From assembly GCF_002567005.1 (NCBI RefSeq), contig NZ_NUZU01000004.1:186001-250000 (forward strand): a stretch of 64,000 nucleotides of DNA, given 5' to 3'. Made by a program: the position numbers and the translations under genes. The DNA comes from Bacillus sp. AFS073361 (lineage in GTDB: Bacteria; Bacillota; Bacilli; Bacillales; Cytobacillaceae). This document shows, piece after piece, positions 50,164-62,266 of the stretch (positions are counted from its first letter, which is position 1; each line of letters begins with the position of its first letter). Below the pieces are notes generated by a model. The model ran no database searches, was not told the DNA's origin, and was given only the letters and a program-made list of their open reading frames with translations.

Positions 50164-50196
50164 GGGTGCCTGACACCCAATTGGTGTCAGGCACCC
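50164..50196. repeat. Inverted pair of GGTGCCTGACACC downstream of glpX
   Basis: GGGTGCCTGACACC-CAATT-GGTGTCAGGCACCC: perfect 14-bp arms around a 5-nt loop, 17 bp past the glpX stop. Strong hairpin but no T-tract. Confidence 0.92.
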
Positions 50197-50212
50197 TTAC
50201 TTTTGGCACCGT

Positions 50213-51175
50213 TTATTTAATCACTAGGTTTGGTTTTTTCTTTAAGCTGTGACGGCCTTCGACGAAGCGGACGGTGCCTGATTTGGCACGCATGACGATG
50301 GAGTGTGTTGAGCCGTATGAACCTTTGAATTGAACACCGCGCAGTAATTCGCCGTCTGTGACCCCGGTTGCAGCAAAAATGGCGTCATCGCCTTTTACCA
50401 GGTCTTCCATCCGGAGGACACGATTAACATCAAGTCCCATTTTGATGCAGCGCTCGAGTTCCGCATCACTTTGCGGCAGTAATTTTCCGATGATTTCACC
50501 GCCAAGACATTTTAACGCCACCGCTGAAAGAACGCCTTCAGGGGCACCGCCAGAACCAAAAAGAATATCGACGCCGGTATTGTCAAAGGCGGTATTAATC
50601 GCACCTGCCACGTCACCATCGTTAATCAATTTGATCCGTGCGCCAGCCTCACGAAGCTGGGCAATGATATGCTCATGACGCGGACGATTTAAGACAGTCG
50701 CCACAACATCCTCAATATCTTTATTCTTCGCTTTGGCCACAGCTTTTAAGTTATCAAGAACAGACGCATTGATATCAATATGTCCGACTGCTTCAGGGCC
50801 AACCGCAATTTTTTCCATATACATATCAGGAGCATGAAGAAGATTTCCATGGTCTGCGACCGCTAAAACCGCTAAGGCATTCCAGCCGCCTGATGCTAAA
50901 ATATTGGTGCCTTCGAGCGGATCAACCGCAACGTCAACACGCGGACCATAGCCTGTCCCTAGTTTCTCGCCAATATAAAGCATCGGTGCTTCATCCATTT
51001 CCCCTTCACCGATTACGACAGTTCCCTTCATTGGCACGGTGTCAAACACATCACGCATGGCCGATGTAGCTGCACCGTCCGCCTCATCTTTCTTCCCACG
51101 GCCCATCCAGCGGGCTGAAGCAAGTGCTGCGGCTTCTGTGACACGGACAAGCTCCATCGTTAAACTTCTTTCCAT
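50213..51175 (-). CDS. glpX: Class II fructose-1,6-bisphosphatase
   Basis: A 320-residue GlpX enzyme dephosphorylating fructose 1,6-bisphosphate in gluconeogenesis. Metal and substrate sites appear in [32 protein letters not shown] and [19 protein letters not shown] at 51175 follows GGGAGATGG. With fba, tal and murA it forms the carbon-metabolism block next to spo0F. Confidence 0.95.
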   Translation of the reverse strand: MERSLTMELVRVTEAAALASARWMGRGKKDEADGAATSAMRDVFDTVPMKGTVVIGEGEMDEAPMLYIGEKLGTGYGPRVDVAVDPLEGTNILASGGWNALAVLAVADHGNLLHAPDMYMEKIAVGPEAVGHIDINASVLDNLKAVAKAKNKDIEDVVATVLNRPRHEHIIAQLREAGARIKLINDGDVAGAINTAFDNTGVDILFGSGGAPEGVLSAVALKCLGGEIIGKLLPQSDAELERCIKMGLDVNRVLRMEDLVKGDDAIFAATGVTDGELLRGVQFKGSYGSTHSIVMRAKSGTVRFVEGRHSLKKKPNLVIK

Positions 51176-51263
51176 CGTCTCCATCTCCCTTAAGTCTCTT
51201 TAGATGTCTCTTCAACTTCAGTAGCTTATAGTCAACGCCTAAGCTTTATCCATATGGTAAAAA

Positions 51264-52550
51264 TCAATTATTCTTCATCTGTTCTACTTCTTCCTTCGTT
51301 AAAGCTTCCCGCCAAACTGTGGCGCCGAGGCCATTTAGTTTTCCAACGAGGTCGCTGTAGCCGCGGTCAATATGCTCGAGCCCGGTTACTTCGGTAATTC
51401 CCTCTGCCATCAGGCCGGCAATGAACAGTGCTGCGCCTGCCCTAAGGTCACTTGCCTTCACTTTCGCTCCCTGCAATTGAACTGGACCATTGATGATGGC
51501 AGAACGACCTTCAACTTTAATGTTGCCGTTCATCCTACGCAGTTCATCAATATGCTTGAAACGGGCACCGTAAATCGTGTCAGTTACGACACTTGAGCCG
51601 GTTGCTCTTGTCAAAAGGGTGGTAAATGGCTGCTGGAGATCGGTTGGAAATCCAGGATAGACGAGCGTCTTGATATCGACGGCCTTCAATTTCGAAGACC
51701 CGTCCACAAACACTTGGTCATCGCCAGACTCCACATGGACACCCATTTCTCGCAATTTGGCAATCAATGATTCTAAATGCTGCGGGATAACGTTGTCGAT
51801 GAGGACACCCTCGCCCACGGCGGCACCCAAAATCATATACGTACCAGCTTCAATCCGGTCTGGAATAATCGTGTGACGGCAGCCATGAAGCGCTTCCACC
51901 CCATCGATACGAATGACGTCCGTTCCAGCCCCTTTAATCTTCGCACCCATACTCGTTAACAATGTCGCGACATCAATGATTTCCGGTTCCTTCGCCGCAT
52001 TTTCAATGACCGTCCGCCCTTTGGCGCGAACCGCTGCCAGCATGATATTAATCGTCGCACCCACACTGACCACATCAAGGTATATACGGGCACCGCGAAG
52101 CTCGTCCGCACGTAAATAAATCGCACCTTGCTCATTGGTAATTTGAGCCCCGAGTGCTTCGAAACCTTTAATATGCTGATCAATCGGTCTTGGACCTAAA
52201 TAGCATCCGCCAGGAAGGCCAATGACTGCCTTTTTAAAACGGCCAAGCATAGCACCCATTAAGTAATAAGAAGCACGGAGCTTTTTTACTTTCCCGTTTG
52301 GCAGGGGCATGGAAATCATGGTCGATGGGTCAACCGTCATCTCGTTATCAGAAAGCTGAACGTTACCGCCGATTTCTTCAAGGAGGTCCTTCAAGATTTC
52401 AACGTCTGAAATGTCCGGCAATCCCTCAATTGTCACTGGTGATTCCGCTAAAATGGTTGCAGGGATTAACGCAACGGCACTATTTTTCGCCCCGCTGATC
52501 CGAACCGTTCCCTTTAACGGATAGCCACCCGCAATTTTAAGTTTTTCCAT
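51264..52550 (-). CDS. murA: UDP-N-acetylglucosamine 1-carboxyvinyltransferase (second-copy type, MurAB/MurZ)
   Basis: A 428-residue EPSP-synthase-fold enzyme that adds enolpyruvate to UDP-GlcNAc, the first step of peptidoglycan synthesis. The catalytic, fosfomycin-reactive cysteine is C116 in [17 protein letters not shown]-terminal [15 protein letters not shown] is typical. The position between tal and glpX corresponds to the B. subtilis murAB (murZ) copy, not the one next to atpC-spoIID. Confidence 0.95.
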   Translation of the reverse strand: MEKLKIAGGYPLKGTVRISGAKNSAVALIPATILAESPVTIEGLPDISDVEILKDLLEEIGGNVQLSDNEMTVDPSTMISMPLPNGKVKKLRASYYLMGAMLGRFKKAVIGLPGGCYLGPRPIDQHIKGFEALGAQITNEQGAIYLRADELRGARIYLDVVSVGATINIMLAAVRAKGRTVIENAAKEPEIIDVATLLTSMGAKIKGAGTDVIRIDGVEALHGCRHTIIPDRIEAGTYMILGAAVGEGVLIDNVIPQHLESLIAKLREMGVHVESGDDQVFVDGSSKLKAVDIKTLVYPGFPTDLQQPFTTLLTRATGSSVVTDTIYGARFKHIDELRRMNGNIKVEGRSAIINGPVQLQGAKVKASDLRAGAALFIAGLMAEGITEVTGLEHIDRGYSDLVGKLNGLGATVWREALTKEEVEQMKNN

Positions 52551-52732
52551 ATTCGACTCCCTTCTAAGCCCTGTAAGTCAAACGGTACAATCCGCTTATT
52601 ACGAAATGAGGCTCTAGGTATATTTTTCCTGCATTAAAAGTCAAAATCCGACAACTTGTCTATCCTTTAGTTTACACCAAATTTTTATTTTCATGTATGG
52701 CAATTAAAAAAATTTACACGAAATGGGAATAA

Positions 52733-53383
52733 TTATGCTTCTGTTCGGGAATTCCAATCTTTTAAGAAGCCTTCAATCCCTTTATCTGTTAATGGATGAT
52801 GGAATAATCCCATTAATACTTTGTATGGAATGGTTGCAATATGAGCGCCTCGTAACGCTGCTTCTGTGACGTGAATTGGATTACGAATGGAGGCTGCAAT
52901 GATTTCTGATTCAATGCCATGCACGTTGAAGATGTCTGAAATAGTTGAAATTAGATCTAAACCGTTTTGGCCGATATCATCTAATCTGCCTAGAAATGGA
53001 GAAACATAGGTGGCTCCAGCTCTTGCCGCAAGTAAGGCCTGGTTCGGACTAAAAATGAGGGTTACGTTTGTTTTGATTCCTTCTTGTGTAAAAGCATGAG
53101 TTGCTTTTAACCCATCTGGAGTCATTGGAACTTTTACGGTAATATTCGGAGCGATTGCTGCAAGCTCTCTTCCTTCTCGAATCATGCCTTCTGCATCAAG
53201 CGCAATAACTTCTGCACTAACAGAACCAGGCACAAGTGCCGTAATTTCTCTTAAGCGGTCGTGAAAAGAAACACCTTTTTCTCTAGCGACTAATGATGGA
53301 TTAGTAGTTACACCTGCAAGTAATCCAAGGTCATGGGCTTCGCGGATCTCGTCTAAATTAGCTGTATCAATAAAAAACTTCAT
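52733..53383 (-). CDS. tal: Transaldolase-like (fructose-6-phosphate aldolase family) enzyme
   Basis: A 216-residue short TalC/FSA-type transaldolase. Marks are [30 protein letters not shown], the Schiff-base lysine in NITVKVPMT, and [35 protein letters not shown] at 53383 follows GGAGGG. It moves three-carbon units in the non-oxidative pentose phosphate pathway. Equivalent of ywjH. Confidence 0.93.
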   Translation of the reverse strand: MKFFIDTANLDEIREAHDLGLLAGVTTNPSLVAREKGVSFHDRLREITALVPGSVSAEVIALDAEGMIREGRELAAIAPNITVKVPMTPDGLKATHAFTQEGIKTNVTLIFSPNQALLAARAGATYVSPFLGRLDDIGQNGLDLISTISDIFNVHGIESEIIAASIRNPIHVTEAALRGAHIATIPYKVLMGLFHHPLTDKGIEGFLKDWNSRTEA

Positions 53384-53435
53384 AATTAATCCCTCCATTT
53401 TCCGACTAAATATTCAAATTTCTTTTTACAGAATG

Positions 53436-53467
53436 AAACCGTCCTAATAGTACTACCAGGACGGTTT
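53436..53467 (-). terminator. Hairpin downstream of fba
   Basis: AAACCGTCCTGGTAGTACTATTAGGACGGTTT perfect or near-perfect stem between fba and tal on the minus strand, followed by CATTCTG (poor T-tract), so it may attenuate rather than stop. Confidence 0.6.
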
Positions 53468-53526
53468 ACATTTTATCATATTCTAGAACAAATATGAAAT
53501 GTGGTTAGACATTTGCCATTGTTCGA

Positions 53527-54384
53527 TTAAGCTTTACCTGCAGAACCGAATTCGCGGATTTTGCCGATAACTGTTTCTTTGATTGCATCGCGAGCTGGTC
53601 CTAAATATTTACGTGGATCGTACTCTTCTGGCTTCGCAGCTAATGTTTCACGTACTGCTTTTGCAGATGCGATTTGGTTTTCAGTGTTCACGTTGATTTT
53701 CGCTGTTCCAAGAGAAACAGATTTTTGGATATCTTTTAATGGGATACCAGTTCCGCCGTGAAGGACTAATGGAAGACCAGTAATGTTTCCGATTTCTTCC
53801 ATTTCAGCAAATCCAAGGTTTGGTTCACCCTTGTAAGGACCATGAACAGAACCTAAAGCTGGTGCAAGACAGTCGATACCTGTGCGTTTTACTAATTCTT
53901 CACATTCTTTAGGATCTGCGTAGATAACGCCATCAGCAACAACGTCGTCTTCCTGGCCGCCAACAGTTCCTAATTCCGCTTCAACAGACACACCTTTTGA
54001 ATGTGCATATTCAACTACTTTTGAAGTAATTTCAATATTTTCTTCAAATGGATGGTGGGAAGCATCGATCATAACAGATGTGAAACCTGCATCAATCGCT
54101 TCTTTACACTTATCAAAGCTTGAACCGTGGTCAAGGTGAATTGCTACAGGAACGGTAATTTTCAAATCTTCCATTAAGCCTTCAACCATTTTTACAACTG
54201 TTTTGAAGCCGGACATATAACGAGCTGCCCCTTCAGAAACACCAAGAATTACAGGTGAATTCTCAGCTTGTGCAGCTTGAAGAATCGCTTGAGTAAATTC
54301 TAAGTTATTTAAGTTAAATTGCCCAACCGCATAGCCTTCAGCTTTGGCTTTAATGAGCATTTCTTTCATGGAAACTAATGGCAT
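53527..54384 (-). CDS. fba: Class II fructose-bisphosphate aldolase
   Basis: A 285-residue metal-dependent aldolase of glycolysis. Zinc ligands are in [12 protein letters not shown] (His), [12 protein letters not shown] and VLHGGTGIP; the C-terminal [18 protein letters not shown] is typical. Monocistronic between spo0F and tal. Confidence 0.96.
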   Translation of the reverse strand: MPLVSMKEMLIKAKAEGYAVGQFNLNNLEFTQAILQAAQAENSPVILGVSEGAARYMSGFKTVVKMVEGLMEDLKITVPVAIHLDHGSSFDKCKEAIDAGFTSVMIDASHHPFEENIEITSKVVEYAHSKGVSVEAELGTVGGQEDDVVADGVIYADPKECEELVKRTGIDCLAPALGSVHGPYKGEPNLGFAEMEEIGNITGLPLVLHGGTGIPLKDIQKSVSLGTAKINVNTENQIASAKAVRETLAAKPEEYDPRKYLGPARDAIKETVIGKIREFGSAGKA

Positions 54385-54631
54385 TTCTATTCCTCCTTAA
54401 ATTAGGCAGATATCTTTTCAATTCGGTCTTCCATATTAAGGTTTTCCCTCAATTTTACGGATTATGTATTCCTTAAAAAGATAAACAACCAGTAAAAAGT
54501 TCATATGTATCATATCAAACCAGGGGGCGAAATGCCATTATTTAAATGCAGTTTTGTAAACTGTCATAATGAAAGCGCGCCCATTTTCTATGTAAGCACT
54601 TTCCTTATATTTCAAGGCCAAAAAACAAAAT

Positions 54632-55003
54632 TTAATTCATTTTTTGGGGAATGTGTTTCCTAACAGCTGCGCGTATATCATCAATATCAAACGGCTTCGC
54701 AAAATGGGTAATCGCACCAAGATCCTTGGCCTCTTGAATCATATCCAGTTCACCATAAGCTGTCATAATAATGACGCGGATATCCGGGTCAATTACCTTC
54801 ATTCGTTTTAAAATTTCAATTCCATCCATTCCAGGGATTTTCATATCCAATAGGACAAGGTCGGGGTCATGTTTTGTCACAATTTCAAGGGCCTGAATGC
54901 CATTGGCTGCCTGATATGTTTGATACCCCTCTTTTTGAAACACTTCATTTAGTAAAATTCTAATGCCAAACTGATCATCAACGATTAAAATTTTCTCTTT
55001 CAT
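54632..55003 (-). CDS. spo0F: Sporulation phosphorelay response regulator Spo0F
   Basis: A 123-residue single-domain receiver. Acid pocket D9/D10 in ILIVDDQFG, phospho-acceptor D53 in [11 protein letters not shown], and conserved Lys in [11 protein letters not shown]. It takes phosphate from the sporulation kinases and passes it to Spo0B and so to Spo0A. GAGGTGGAG precedes the ATG. Divergent from ywjG, with a likely sigma-H promoter between. Confidence 0.97.
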   Translation of the reverse strand: MKEKILIVDDQFGIRILLNEVFQKEGYQTYQAANGIQALEIVTKHDPDLVLLDMKIPGMDGIEILKRMKVIDPDIRVIIMTAYGELDMIQEAKDLGAITHFAKPFDIDDIRAAVRKHIPQKMN

Positions 55004-55066
55004 AACTCCACCTCTTCCTTGTTTACTTGATGCACTTTTATTATCCCACTATTTATCACTTGTTAT

Positions 55067-55095
55067 ATTTCTCTATTTGGAAAATAATCTCCTGC
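55067..55095 (-). promoter_or_regulatory. Likely sigma-H promoter of spo0F
   Basis: GCAGGAGATT (-35, consensus RnAGGAWWW) and GAGAAAT (-10, consensus RnnGAAT) with about 12-13 bp between, 64 bp upstream of spo0F. A TTCGATA-like half of a Spo0A box lies near 55130. Confidence 0.5.
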
Positions 55096-55173
55096 AAAAT
55101 TTCTCGGATTTTGTTAATATTTTTGCAATATCGAAAAAACGCTTATAATAAAAGGGTGAAAAGGAGGGTTTTT

Positions 55174-55695
55174 ATGTTAAAAATGTTTACTACCCAATTA
55201 ACCGGTTTGTTTAAACGGCTTGAAGAAAAAGAAGAATATTCGTTTGAAGACGGAGCCCGATTGCTTGCCCAGGCACCGGTTGGCGATGGGTCTATATATA
55301 TTTTTACTACAAAGGAAATGAAAGCGGTCGAGTTCGAGGCTTTGGAAGGGGCAGAACCGTTTTCGGGTGCCAAGATTTTTAACAGTGTTGAGGAATTAAC
55401 CGAATCCGATCGTGTATTGATGTTCACGCGTTATTCTAATGATGAGTCTGGACTTAAGCTTGCCGAACAGCTTCGCGAAAAAGGAATTCCATTTGTTGCG
55501 GTGGCGACCTCCGTTCCGGGTGGTGAACTCTTACAGGAATCAGCGGATCTCCTGATTGATTTGCGGCTGACCAAAGCCTTGCTCCCAGATGATGAAGGAA
55601 ATCGGTACGGATATCCCTCTTCGATGGCAGCTTTGTTCGTTTATTACGGCTTGAAATTTACAATTGAAGAGATTTTGGCAGAATATGAAGAGTAA
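55174..55695 (+). CDS. ywjG: YwjG family protein (DUF2529)
   Basis: A 173-residue cytoplasmic protein. It has a SIS-like core: GDGSIYIFTTKEMKAVEFEAL, RVLMFTRYSNDESGLKLAEQL, GIPFVAVATSVP. The DUF2529 family has no known activity to me; the fold suggests sugar-phosphate binding. ATG at 55174 follows AAGGAGGG; a longer frame to 55027 overlaps the spo0F promoter and is not used. It lies between spo0F and pyrG as in B. subtilis. Confidence 0.88.
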   Translation: MLKMFTTQLTGLFKRLEEKEEYSFEDGARLLAQAPVGDGSIYIFTTKEMKAVEFEALEGAEPFSGAKIFNSVEELTESDRVLMFTRYSNDESGLKLAEQLREKGIPFVAVATSVPGGELLQESADLLIDLRLTKALLPDDEGNRYGYPSSMAALFVYYGLKFTIEEILAEYEE

Positions 55696-55699
55696 AAGC

Positions 55700-55724
55700 G
55701 GGTTTTGAACCCGTTTTTTTATTG
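55700..55724 (+). terminator. Intrinsic terminator of ywjG
   Basis: GCGGGTT/AACCCGT hairpin followed by TTTTTT. Confidence 0.85.
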
Positions 55725-55778
55725 CCCTTGATTATTTCCCGGGAGGTAAACTTGGGGTTATTCGACTTTTAAGGAGTT

Positions 55779-55876
55779 TTGTACCATTTCGGGACCCTTT
55801 TGTTGATATTTCGCAAGGTTATGTACAAGTTTTCCATACTTTTGTACAAATATTGAGGTGTTTTGTACAATTATAC
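55779..55876. repeat. 21-bp periodic repeat array E (five units, core TTTTGTACAA)
   Basis: The G of the core (TTGTAC, TTGTTG, ATGTAC, TTGTAC, TTGTAC) lies at 55781, 55802, 55823, 55844 and 55865, exact 21-bp steps. It lies between the convergent ywjG and pyrG terminators. Confidence 0.88.
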
Positions 55877-55898
55877 AATTTTTGGGAATACACCCACT

Positions 55899-55911
55899 GG
55901 TGCCTGACACC
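55899..55911. repeat. GGTGCCTGACACC copy after pyrG
   Basis: Single perfect copy (TGGTGCCTGACACCA) just beyond array E and before the pyrG terminator. Confidence 0.9.
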
Positions 55912-55928
55912 AAAAAATGATATCAAAA

Positions 55929-55954
55929 AAAATAAGGACCAGATAACTGGTCCT
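55929..55954 (-). terminator. Intrinsic terminator of pyrG
   Basis: AGGACCAGTTATCTGGTCCT hairpin followed by TATTTTTTTT on the minus strand. Confidence 0.9.
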
Positions 55955-55964
55955 GAATACTACC

Positions 55965-57575
<1,611 letters not shown>

Positions 57576-57652
57576 TTATACAGTTTGTACATTATTCAGT
57601 TTGTTTAAGGGTTTTTGTAAAAAAATATTTTCCTTACGCCCGTAAAAAATGA

Positions 57653-57796
57653 AAAAACTCCGTGAAACATGAGTTTTTTGAACAATAAAAAACGCTCGCC
57701 TACTTGTGGTAGGGAGCGTATTATAAGTAAATAATGTATCGTCCTCTTTTTAAGGAGCCCAAAAAAGATAATACAAGGGCGTGGAAAAAAAGTCAA
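57653..57796 (-). promoter_or_regulatory. pyrG promoter and CTP-sensing attenuator leader
   Basis: On the minus strand TTGACT (57791-57796) and TATTAT (57768-57773) are 17 bp apart. Seven bases on, the transcript should start with GGGCTCC (first G at 57760). A terminator stem ACGCTCCCTACC/GTAGGCGAGCGT with TTTTTT follows (57692-57719); its upstream strand holds the C/U-rich tract able to pair with a poly-G 5' end. In B. subtilis, low CTP makes polymerase add extra Gs at this start, and they block the terminator. A second perfect hairpin AAAAAACTC/GAGTTTTTT lies at 57653-57679. Confidence 0.85.
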
Positions 57797-57801
57797 GTGG
57801 A

Positions 57802-58386
57802 TTAATCTTCTTCGACTTCTTCCTCATCATCAAATTCTTCTTCTTCATCCTCAAGGTCATCGTCTAGATCATCTTCTTCATCCAATTCAATGTCAAGATC
57901 ATCTTCAATGGCATCATCATCGTCGTCAAGATCAAGATCATCATCTTCATCGATATCAAGATCTTCTTCATCATCAAGCAGATCATCTTCATCGTCAAAG
58001 TCATCAAAGTCATCTTCAATCTCATCGACTTCATCGAAATCTTCGAGATCGTCTTCATCGACAACCTTCTTCGCCTTCTTCTTCTTCGGTTTCACAACGG
58101 CAACCACTTCTTCTTCAGCTGTATCGACTGGATACCAGACACGAAGTCCCCAGCGGTTACTTCCTAATGAAAGGAAACGGCCATCCACATTGATGTCGGT
58201 GTAAAATTGAGCAAGTCGGGAACGAACTTCATCATCAGAAATCCCTGAAGCTTGTTTAATTTCTTCTACTAGTTCATTAAAGGCAATCGGCTGTTTACTA
58301 TTTTTCAAGTATTCATAAGCCATTTCCATTAGGGAAAATTCTTGTAATTCCTCTTTTGAGTATTGTGCTAAACTCAATATCGGCAC
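57802..58386 (-). CDS. rpoE: RNA polymerase delta subunit
   Basis: A 194-residue protein. The N-terminal HARE-HTH domain (LMEMAYEYLKNSKQPIAFNELVEEI to GSNRWGLRVWYPVD, about 15-90) is followed by a short basic KPKKKKAKK and an almost pure Asp/Glu tail of about 90 residues, as in Gram-positive delta factors that speed polymerase recycling. The start overlaps no neighbour; the pyrG promoter lies directly after the stop. Confidence 0.96.
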   Translation of the reverse strand: MPILSLAQYSKEELQEFSLMEMAYEYLKNSKQPIAFNELVEEIKQASGISDDEVRSRLAQFYTDINVDGRFLSLGSNRWGLRVWYPVDTAEEEVVAVVKPKKKKAKKVVDEDDLEDFDEVDEIEDDFDDFDDEDDLLDDEEDLDIDEDDDLDLDDDDDAIEDDLDIELDEEDDLDDDLEDEEEEFDDEEEVEED

Positions 58387-58547
58387 TTCCTTTCTCTATT
58401 TAACACTCTTAAATGAGTGAATAACGGACTATCAATAAATTGATATAAACTGTCTAATCTAGTTTCTGCCCAAAATAAGCATATTCTTCATTATAAACAA
58501 ATTCTTCCGGTTTATGCTAGTGCTAGTGAGTTGTTTCATCTGAATTT

Positions 58548-58733
58548 TTATGGACGAGGTCTTTTTCCATCTTTCTCCTTTGCCTGCTTCTGCTTTTTCA
58601 TCTCTTTCAGCGCAATCACTAGAAAGAAGATTGCTAGCAAGAAGAACGAGACTGCTCCCAACTGACGTTGATAGAGATAATTTAACGGCCAGGCAAACAC
58701 AACTAAAATGATTAAAATATAACTAAACCTCAT
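58548..58733 (-). CDS. Small two-helix membrane protein of unknown function
   Basis: A 61-residue protein with two hydrophobic helices (FSYILIILVVFAWPLNYLY and AVSFFLLAIFFLVIAL) and a basic tail ending KEKDGKRPRP. ATG at 58733 follows AGGTGGAG; a GTG three codons upstream overlaps that site. I do not recognise the family. It precedes rpoE in the same direction by about 160 bp. Confidence 0.65.
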   Translation of the reverse strand: MRFSYILIILVVFAWPLNYLYQRQLGAVSFFLLAIFFLVIALKEMKKQKQAKEKDGKRPRP

Positions 58734-58835
58734 TTGCTCCACCTGCCCAAATCCCTCGAAGTATGTACGCTAAATCATTATATAAGATCACCGCAAATAA
58801 TAATATCTCATAAAAGGAGTTTTATTACAAAAATT

Positions 58836-58864
58836 GGTGTCAGGCACCATGTGTGCCTGACACC
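58836..58864. repeat. Inverted pair of the 13-mer with a minimal loop
   Basis: GGTGTCAGGCACC (58836-58848), then ATG and TGTGCCTGACACC (58852-58864, one mismatch). The two arms nearly touch. Confidence 0.88.
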
Positions 58865-58898
58865 CTAAATGATAAGAAATAATTTTCGACTTTAAAAA

Positions 58899-58938
58899 TT
58901 GTCCAGCTCCAGTGCTGAACAGGGCACTTGCGCTTTTC
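58899..58938 (-). repeat. Short version of the stop-codon-anchored stem-loop element after icmF
   Basis: On the minus strand AGAAAAGCGCAAGTGCC begins 6 bp after the icmF TAA, and the element ends CTGGAGCTGGACAATT. It has the same ends as the atp-operon elements but almost no interior. Confidence 0.7.
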
Positions 58939-58942
58939 TTAC

Positions 58943-61900
58943 TTACATATTCCTGCGATATTGCCCGCCGACTTCGTAAAGGGCTCTGGTGATTTGGCCG
59001 AGACTGGCGACTTGGACGGTTTCCATTAACTCGGCGAAGATATTGCCATTTTTGACGGCAGCTTCTTTCAAACGTTGCAATGCTTCTCCCGCCGACGCTG
59101 CATGACTTTCCTGGAAGGTACGCAGATTTTGAATTTGCAGTTCCTTCTCTTCGTAAGACGCGCGCGCTAATTCCATATTATTGACGTCTTCTTCTGACGG
59201 AGGATTTGGATTCAGATACGTATTCACACCGATAATCGGTAATTCACCCGTGTGTTTTTTCATTTCATAATACATCGATTCATCCTGAATTTTGCCGCGC
59301 TGATACTGGGTTTCCATGGACCCAAGCACACCGCCGCGATCATTCAAGCGTTCAAACTCTTGCAGTACCGCTTCCTCCACTAGATCCGTTAACTCCTCCA
59401 CAATAAATGATCCTTGGAGCGGATTTTCATTTTTGGATAAGCCATGCTCTTTCGTAATAATCATCTGAATCGCCATCGCGCGGCGTACTGATTCCTCAGT
59501 TGGCGTGGTAATCGCCTCATCATAAGCATTCGTATGAAGGGAATTACAATTATCTTGCAAGGCCATTAAAGCCTGCAGTGTCGTCCGAATATCATTAAAA
59601 TCAATTTCCTGTGCATGCAGCGAACGCCCCGACGTCTGAACATGGTACTTCAATTTTTGACTTCGTTCGTTTGCCCCATATTTATCGCGCATCACTGTCG
59701 CCCAAATACGGCGGGCCACCCGGCCAATTACGGTATACTCCGGATCCAGGCCATTTGAGAAGAAGAAGGACAAGTTCGGTGCAAAATCATCAATCTTCAT
59801 ACCGCGGCTCAAATAGTACTCTACATAGGTAAACCCATTAGACAACGTAAACGCTAGCTGTGAAATCGGATTGGCGCCTGCTTCGGCAATATGATACCCC
59901 GAAATCGAGACGGAATAATAGTTGCGCACTTGATGGTCAATGAAATATTGCTGAATATCGCCCATCATCCGCAGCGCAAATTCCGTTGAGAAGATACATG
60001 TATTTTGACCTTGGTCTTCTTTTAAAATATCAGCCTGCACTGTACCGCGCACCGTACGGAGTGTATAGGCACGAACTTCCGCAAATTCCTCCACCGTTAA
60101 CACCCGGCCAAGCTCGGCTTCCTTCCGCTGCACCTGCTGATCAATCGCTGTATTCATAAACATTGCTAAAATAATCGGTGCGGGACCGTTAATGGTCATG
60201 GATACCGAGGTTGACGGATGACATAAATCAAAGCCATCATACAACTTTTTCATATCATCTAATGTACAAACACTAACGCCGCTTTCGCCGACCTTCCCGA
60301 AAATATCCGGACGGTGATCCGGGTCTTCACCATACAGGGTCACGGAGTCAAACGCCGTACTTAAGCGTTTCGCCTCATCATCCTTCGATAAATAGTGGAA
60401 ACGGCGATTCGTGCGCTCCGGTGTCCCCTCCCCAGCAAACTGGCGTTTTGGATCCTCGCCTTCGCGCTTAAACGGAAATACCCCAGCCGTATATGGGAAA
60501 GAACCCGGGACGTTTTCCTGGTAAACCCAGCGGAGGATTTCCCCGTAATCCTTATACTTTGGCAGCACTACTTTCGGAATATCGAGCCCTGATAAGCTTT
60601 TCGATCTCAACACGGTAATAATCTCTTTATCACGGATTCTCGTCACGAACTTGTCGCCGGAATACGCCTCCCGCGTTTTTGCCCAGCCCTCAAGAATTTT
60701 CCGAGATTCAGGTGTCAGTTTCGCTTCCGTCTCTTGCATAACCGCCTCTAACGCTGCAATCACTGCCGCATCGCTGACCGCTTCCATCGCCCCTTCTAAC
60801 TGGAATAACTTCCGGGCAATCCCCGCCTGTTCTTCCGCTTTCCGGTGATAGCCGCGCACCGTTTCAGAAATTTCCCGTAAATAATAACGGCGGTCGGTTG
60901 GGATAATCACGTTCTGTTTTTCCACTAAGGCATCTTTAGTAAAATTGGTCACCCAGCCCGTACCCATTTTATCGTTAATTTTTTCAATCAGCGCTGCAAA
61001 CAAGCCATTTGTTCCCGGATCATTAAACTGACTCGCAATCGTTCCATATACCGGCATGTCATCAATGTCTTTTTCAAAAAGCATATGGCTGCGCTGGTAT
61101 TGCTTTTGCACCTGGCGCTTCGCGTCCTCCGAGCCCTTGCGCTCAAACTTATTGATAACAATCAGGTCCGCAAAATCAATCATGTCAATCTTCTCGAGCT
61201 GGGACGGCGCCCCAAACTCACTCGTCATCACATACAAAGAAACATCGCAAATCTCCGTAATTCCCGCATCTCCCTGGCCGATTCCGCTCGTCTCGACAAT
61301 GACGAGATCAAAGCCAGCTGCCTTCGTAACAGCAACCGCATCCTTAATTGCCAGTGAAAGTTCACTTTTGGAACTCCTTGTAGCCAGCGAGCGCATATAC
61401 ACGTTCGGGGAAAAAATCGCATTCATGCGGATTCGGTCCCCAAGCAGGGCGCCCCCCGTCTTTTGCTTCGTCGGATCAACTGACAGAATTGCTACCTTTT
61501 TATCAGGCAGTTCATTAATAAAGCGGCGGATTAATTCATCGGTCAATGAACTTTTCCCGGCACCGCCCGTTCCCGTAATCCCAACGACAGGAATCTCTTT
61601 CTCGAGTGACTTCACTTGATCGAGCACTCGCTCAGCCGTTGCCGCTGCTTCATTTGTCCCATCGACATGAAGCTCCGCAATCGTGATCAGCTTTGCCACC
61701 GCATTGACATCCCCACTCGGCAGCTTCTCGATTTGATTGGCTACATCGTGCGGGACCGTCGCAAAATCGCACTCCTCCATCATCCGGTCAATCATGCCCT
61801 GCAGCCCCATCCTGCGGCCATCCTCAGGGGAGAAGATCCACGAAATCCCATACTCATGGAGCTCATCGATTTCGCGCGGGATAATTACCCCGCCGCCGCC

Positions 61901-62188
61901 GCCAAAAATACGAATATTCGGCGCACCCTTTTCTTTCAACAAATCGTACATATATTTGAAATACTCGACATGCCCGCCTTGATATGAAGAGATCGCAATT
62001 CCCTGCACATCCTCCTGGATCGCCGCGTTTACGACTTCCTCTACCGAGCGATTATGGCCGAGATGGATGACCTCCGCCCCGCTCGCCTGCAGAATCCGCC
62101 TCATAATATTGATGGAAGCATCATGCCCGTCAAACAAACTTGAAGCTGTGACAAAGCGAATATGATGTTTCGGTTGATAATTCCCCAT
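58943..62188 (-). CDS. icmF: Fused isobutyryl-CoA mutase IcmF
   Basis: A 1081-residue adenosylcobalamin enzyme that interconverts isobutyryl-CoA and n-butyryl-CoA (some also pivalyl/isovaleryl-CoA). Three parts: B12-binding domain (about 1-145; base-off motif [22 protein letters not shown]), MeaI-type G-protein chaperone (P-loop GTGGAGKSS near residue 205, [19 protein letters not shown]), and the substrate-binding TIM-barrel mutase (about 560-1081; [29 protein letters not shown]). The fused chaperone places IcmF apart from methylmalonyl-CoA mutase. It follows an acyl-CoA dehydrogenase and a TetR gene, so it probably serves branched- or short-chain acyl-CoA breakdown. Confidence 0.95.
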   Translation of the reverse strand: MGNYQPKHHIRFVTASSLFDGHDASINIMRRILQASGAEVIHLGHNRSVEEVVNAAIQEDVQGIAISSYQGGHVEYFKYMYDLLKEKGAPNIRIFGGGGGVIIPREIDELHEYGISWIFSPEDGRRMGLQGMIDRMMEECDFATVPHDVANQIEKLPSGDVNAVAKLITIAELHVDGTNEAAATAERVLDQVKSLEKEIPVVGITGTGGAGKSSLTDELIRRFINELPDKKVAILSVDPTKQKTGGALLGDRIRMNAIFSPNVYMRSLATRSSKSELSLAIKDAVAVTKAAGFDLVIVETSGIGQGDAGITEICDVSLYVMTSEFGAPSQLEKIDMIDFADLIVINKFERKGSEDAKRQVQKQYQRSHMLFEKDIDDMPVYGTIASQFNDPGTNGLFAALIEKINDKMGTGWVTNFTKDALVEKQNVIIPTDRRYYLREISETVRGYHRKAEEQAGIARKLFQLEGAMEAVSDAAVIAALEAVMQETEAKLTPESRKILEGWAKTREAYSGDKFVTRIRDKEIITVLRSKSLSGLDIPKVVLPKYKDYGEILRWVYQENVPGSFPYTAGVFPFKREGEDPKRQFAGEGTPERTNRRFHYLSKDDEAKRLSTAFDSVTLYGEDPDHRPDIFGKVGESGVSVCTLDDMKKLYDGFDLCHPSTSVSMTINGPAPIILAMFMNTAIDQQVQRKEAELGRVLTVEEFAEVRAYTLRTVRGTVQADILKEDQGQNTCIFSTEFALRMMGDIQQYFIDHQVRNYYSVSISGYHIAEAGANPISQLAFTLSNGFTYVEYYLSRGMKIDDFAPNLSFFFSNGLDPEYTVIGRVARRIWATVMRDKYGANERSQKLKYHVQTSGRSLHAQEIDFNDIRTTLQALMALQDNCNSLHTNAYDEAITTPTEESVRRAMAIQMIITKEHGLSKNENPLQGSFIVEELTDLVEEAVLQEFERLNDRGGVLGSMETQYQRGKIQDESMYYEMKKHTGELPIIGVNTYLNPNPPSEEDVNNMELARASYEEKELQIQNLRTFQESHAASAGEALQRLKEAAVKNGNIFAELMETVQVASLGQITRALYEVGGQYRRNM

Positions 62189-62214
62189 CGTTCTCCCCCT
62201 TTTTATAGGCTGTA

Positions 62215-62255
62215 TTAAACTTGGATGTTGATTTCCGCTCCAATCAGCATCGTCA
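62215..62255. repeat. Fragment of the GC-rich dispersed element before icmF
   Basis: TGTTGATTTCCGCTCCAATCA matches the end sequences of the element at 48327 without its interior. Confidence 0.5.
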
Positions 62256-62266
62256 CCTGGTCAACA

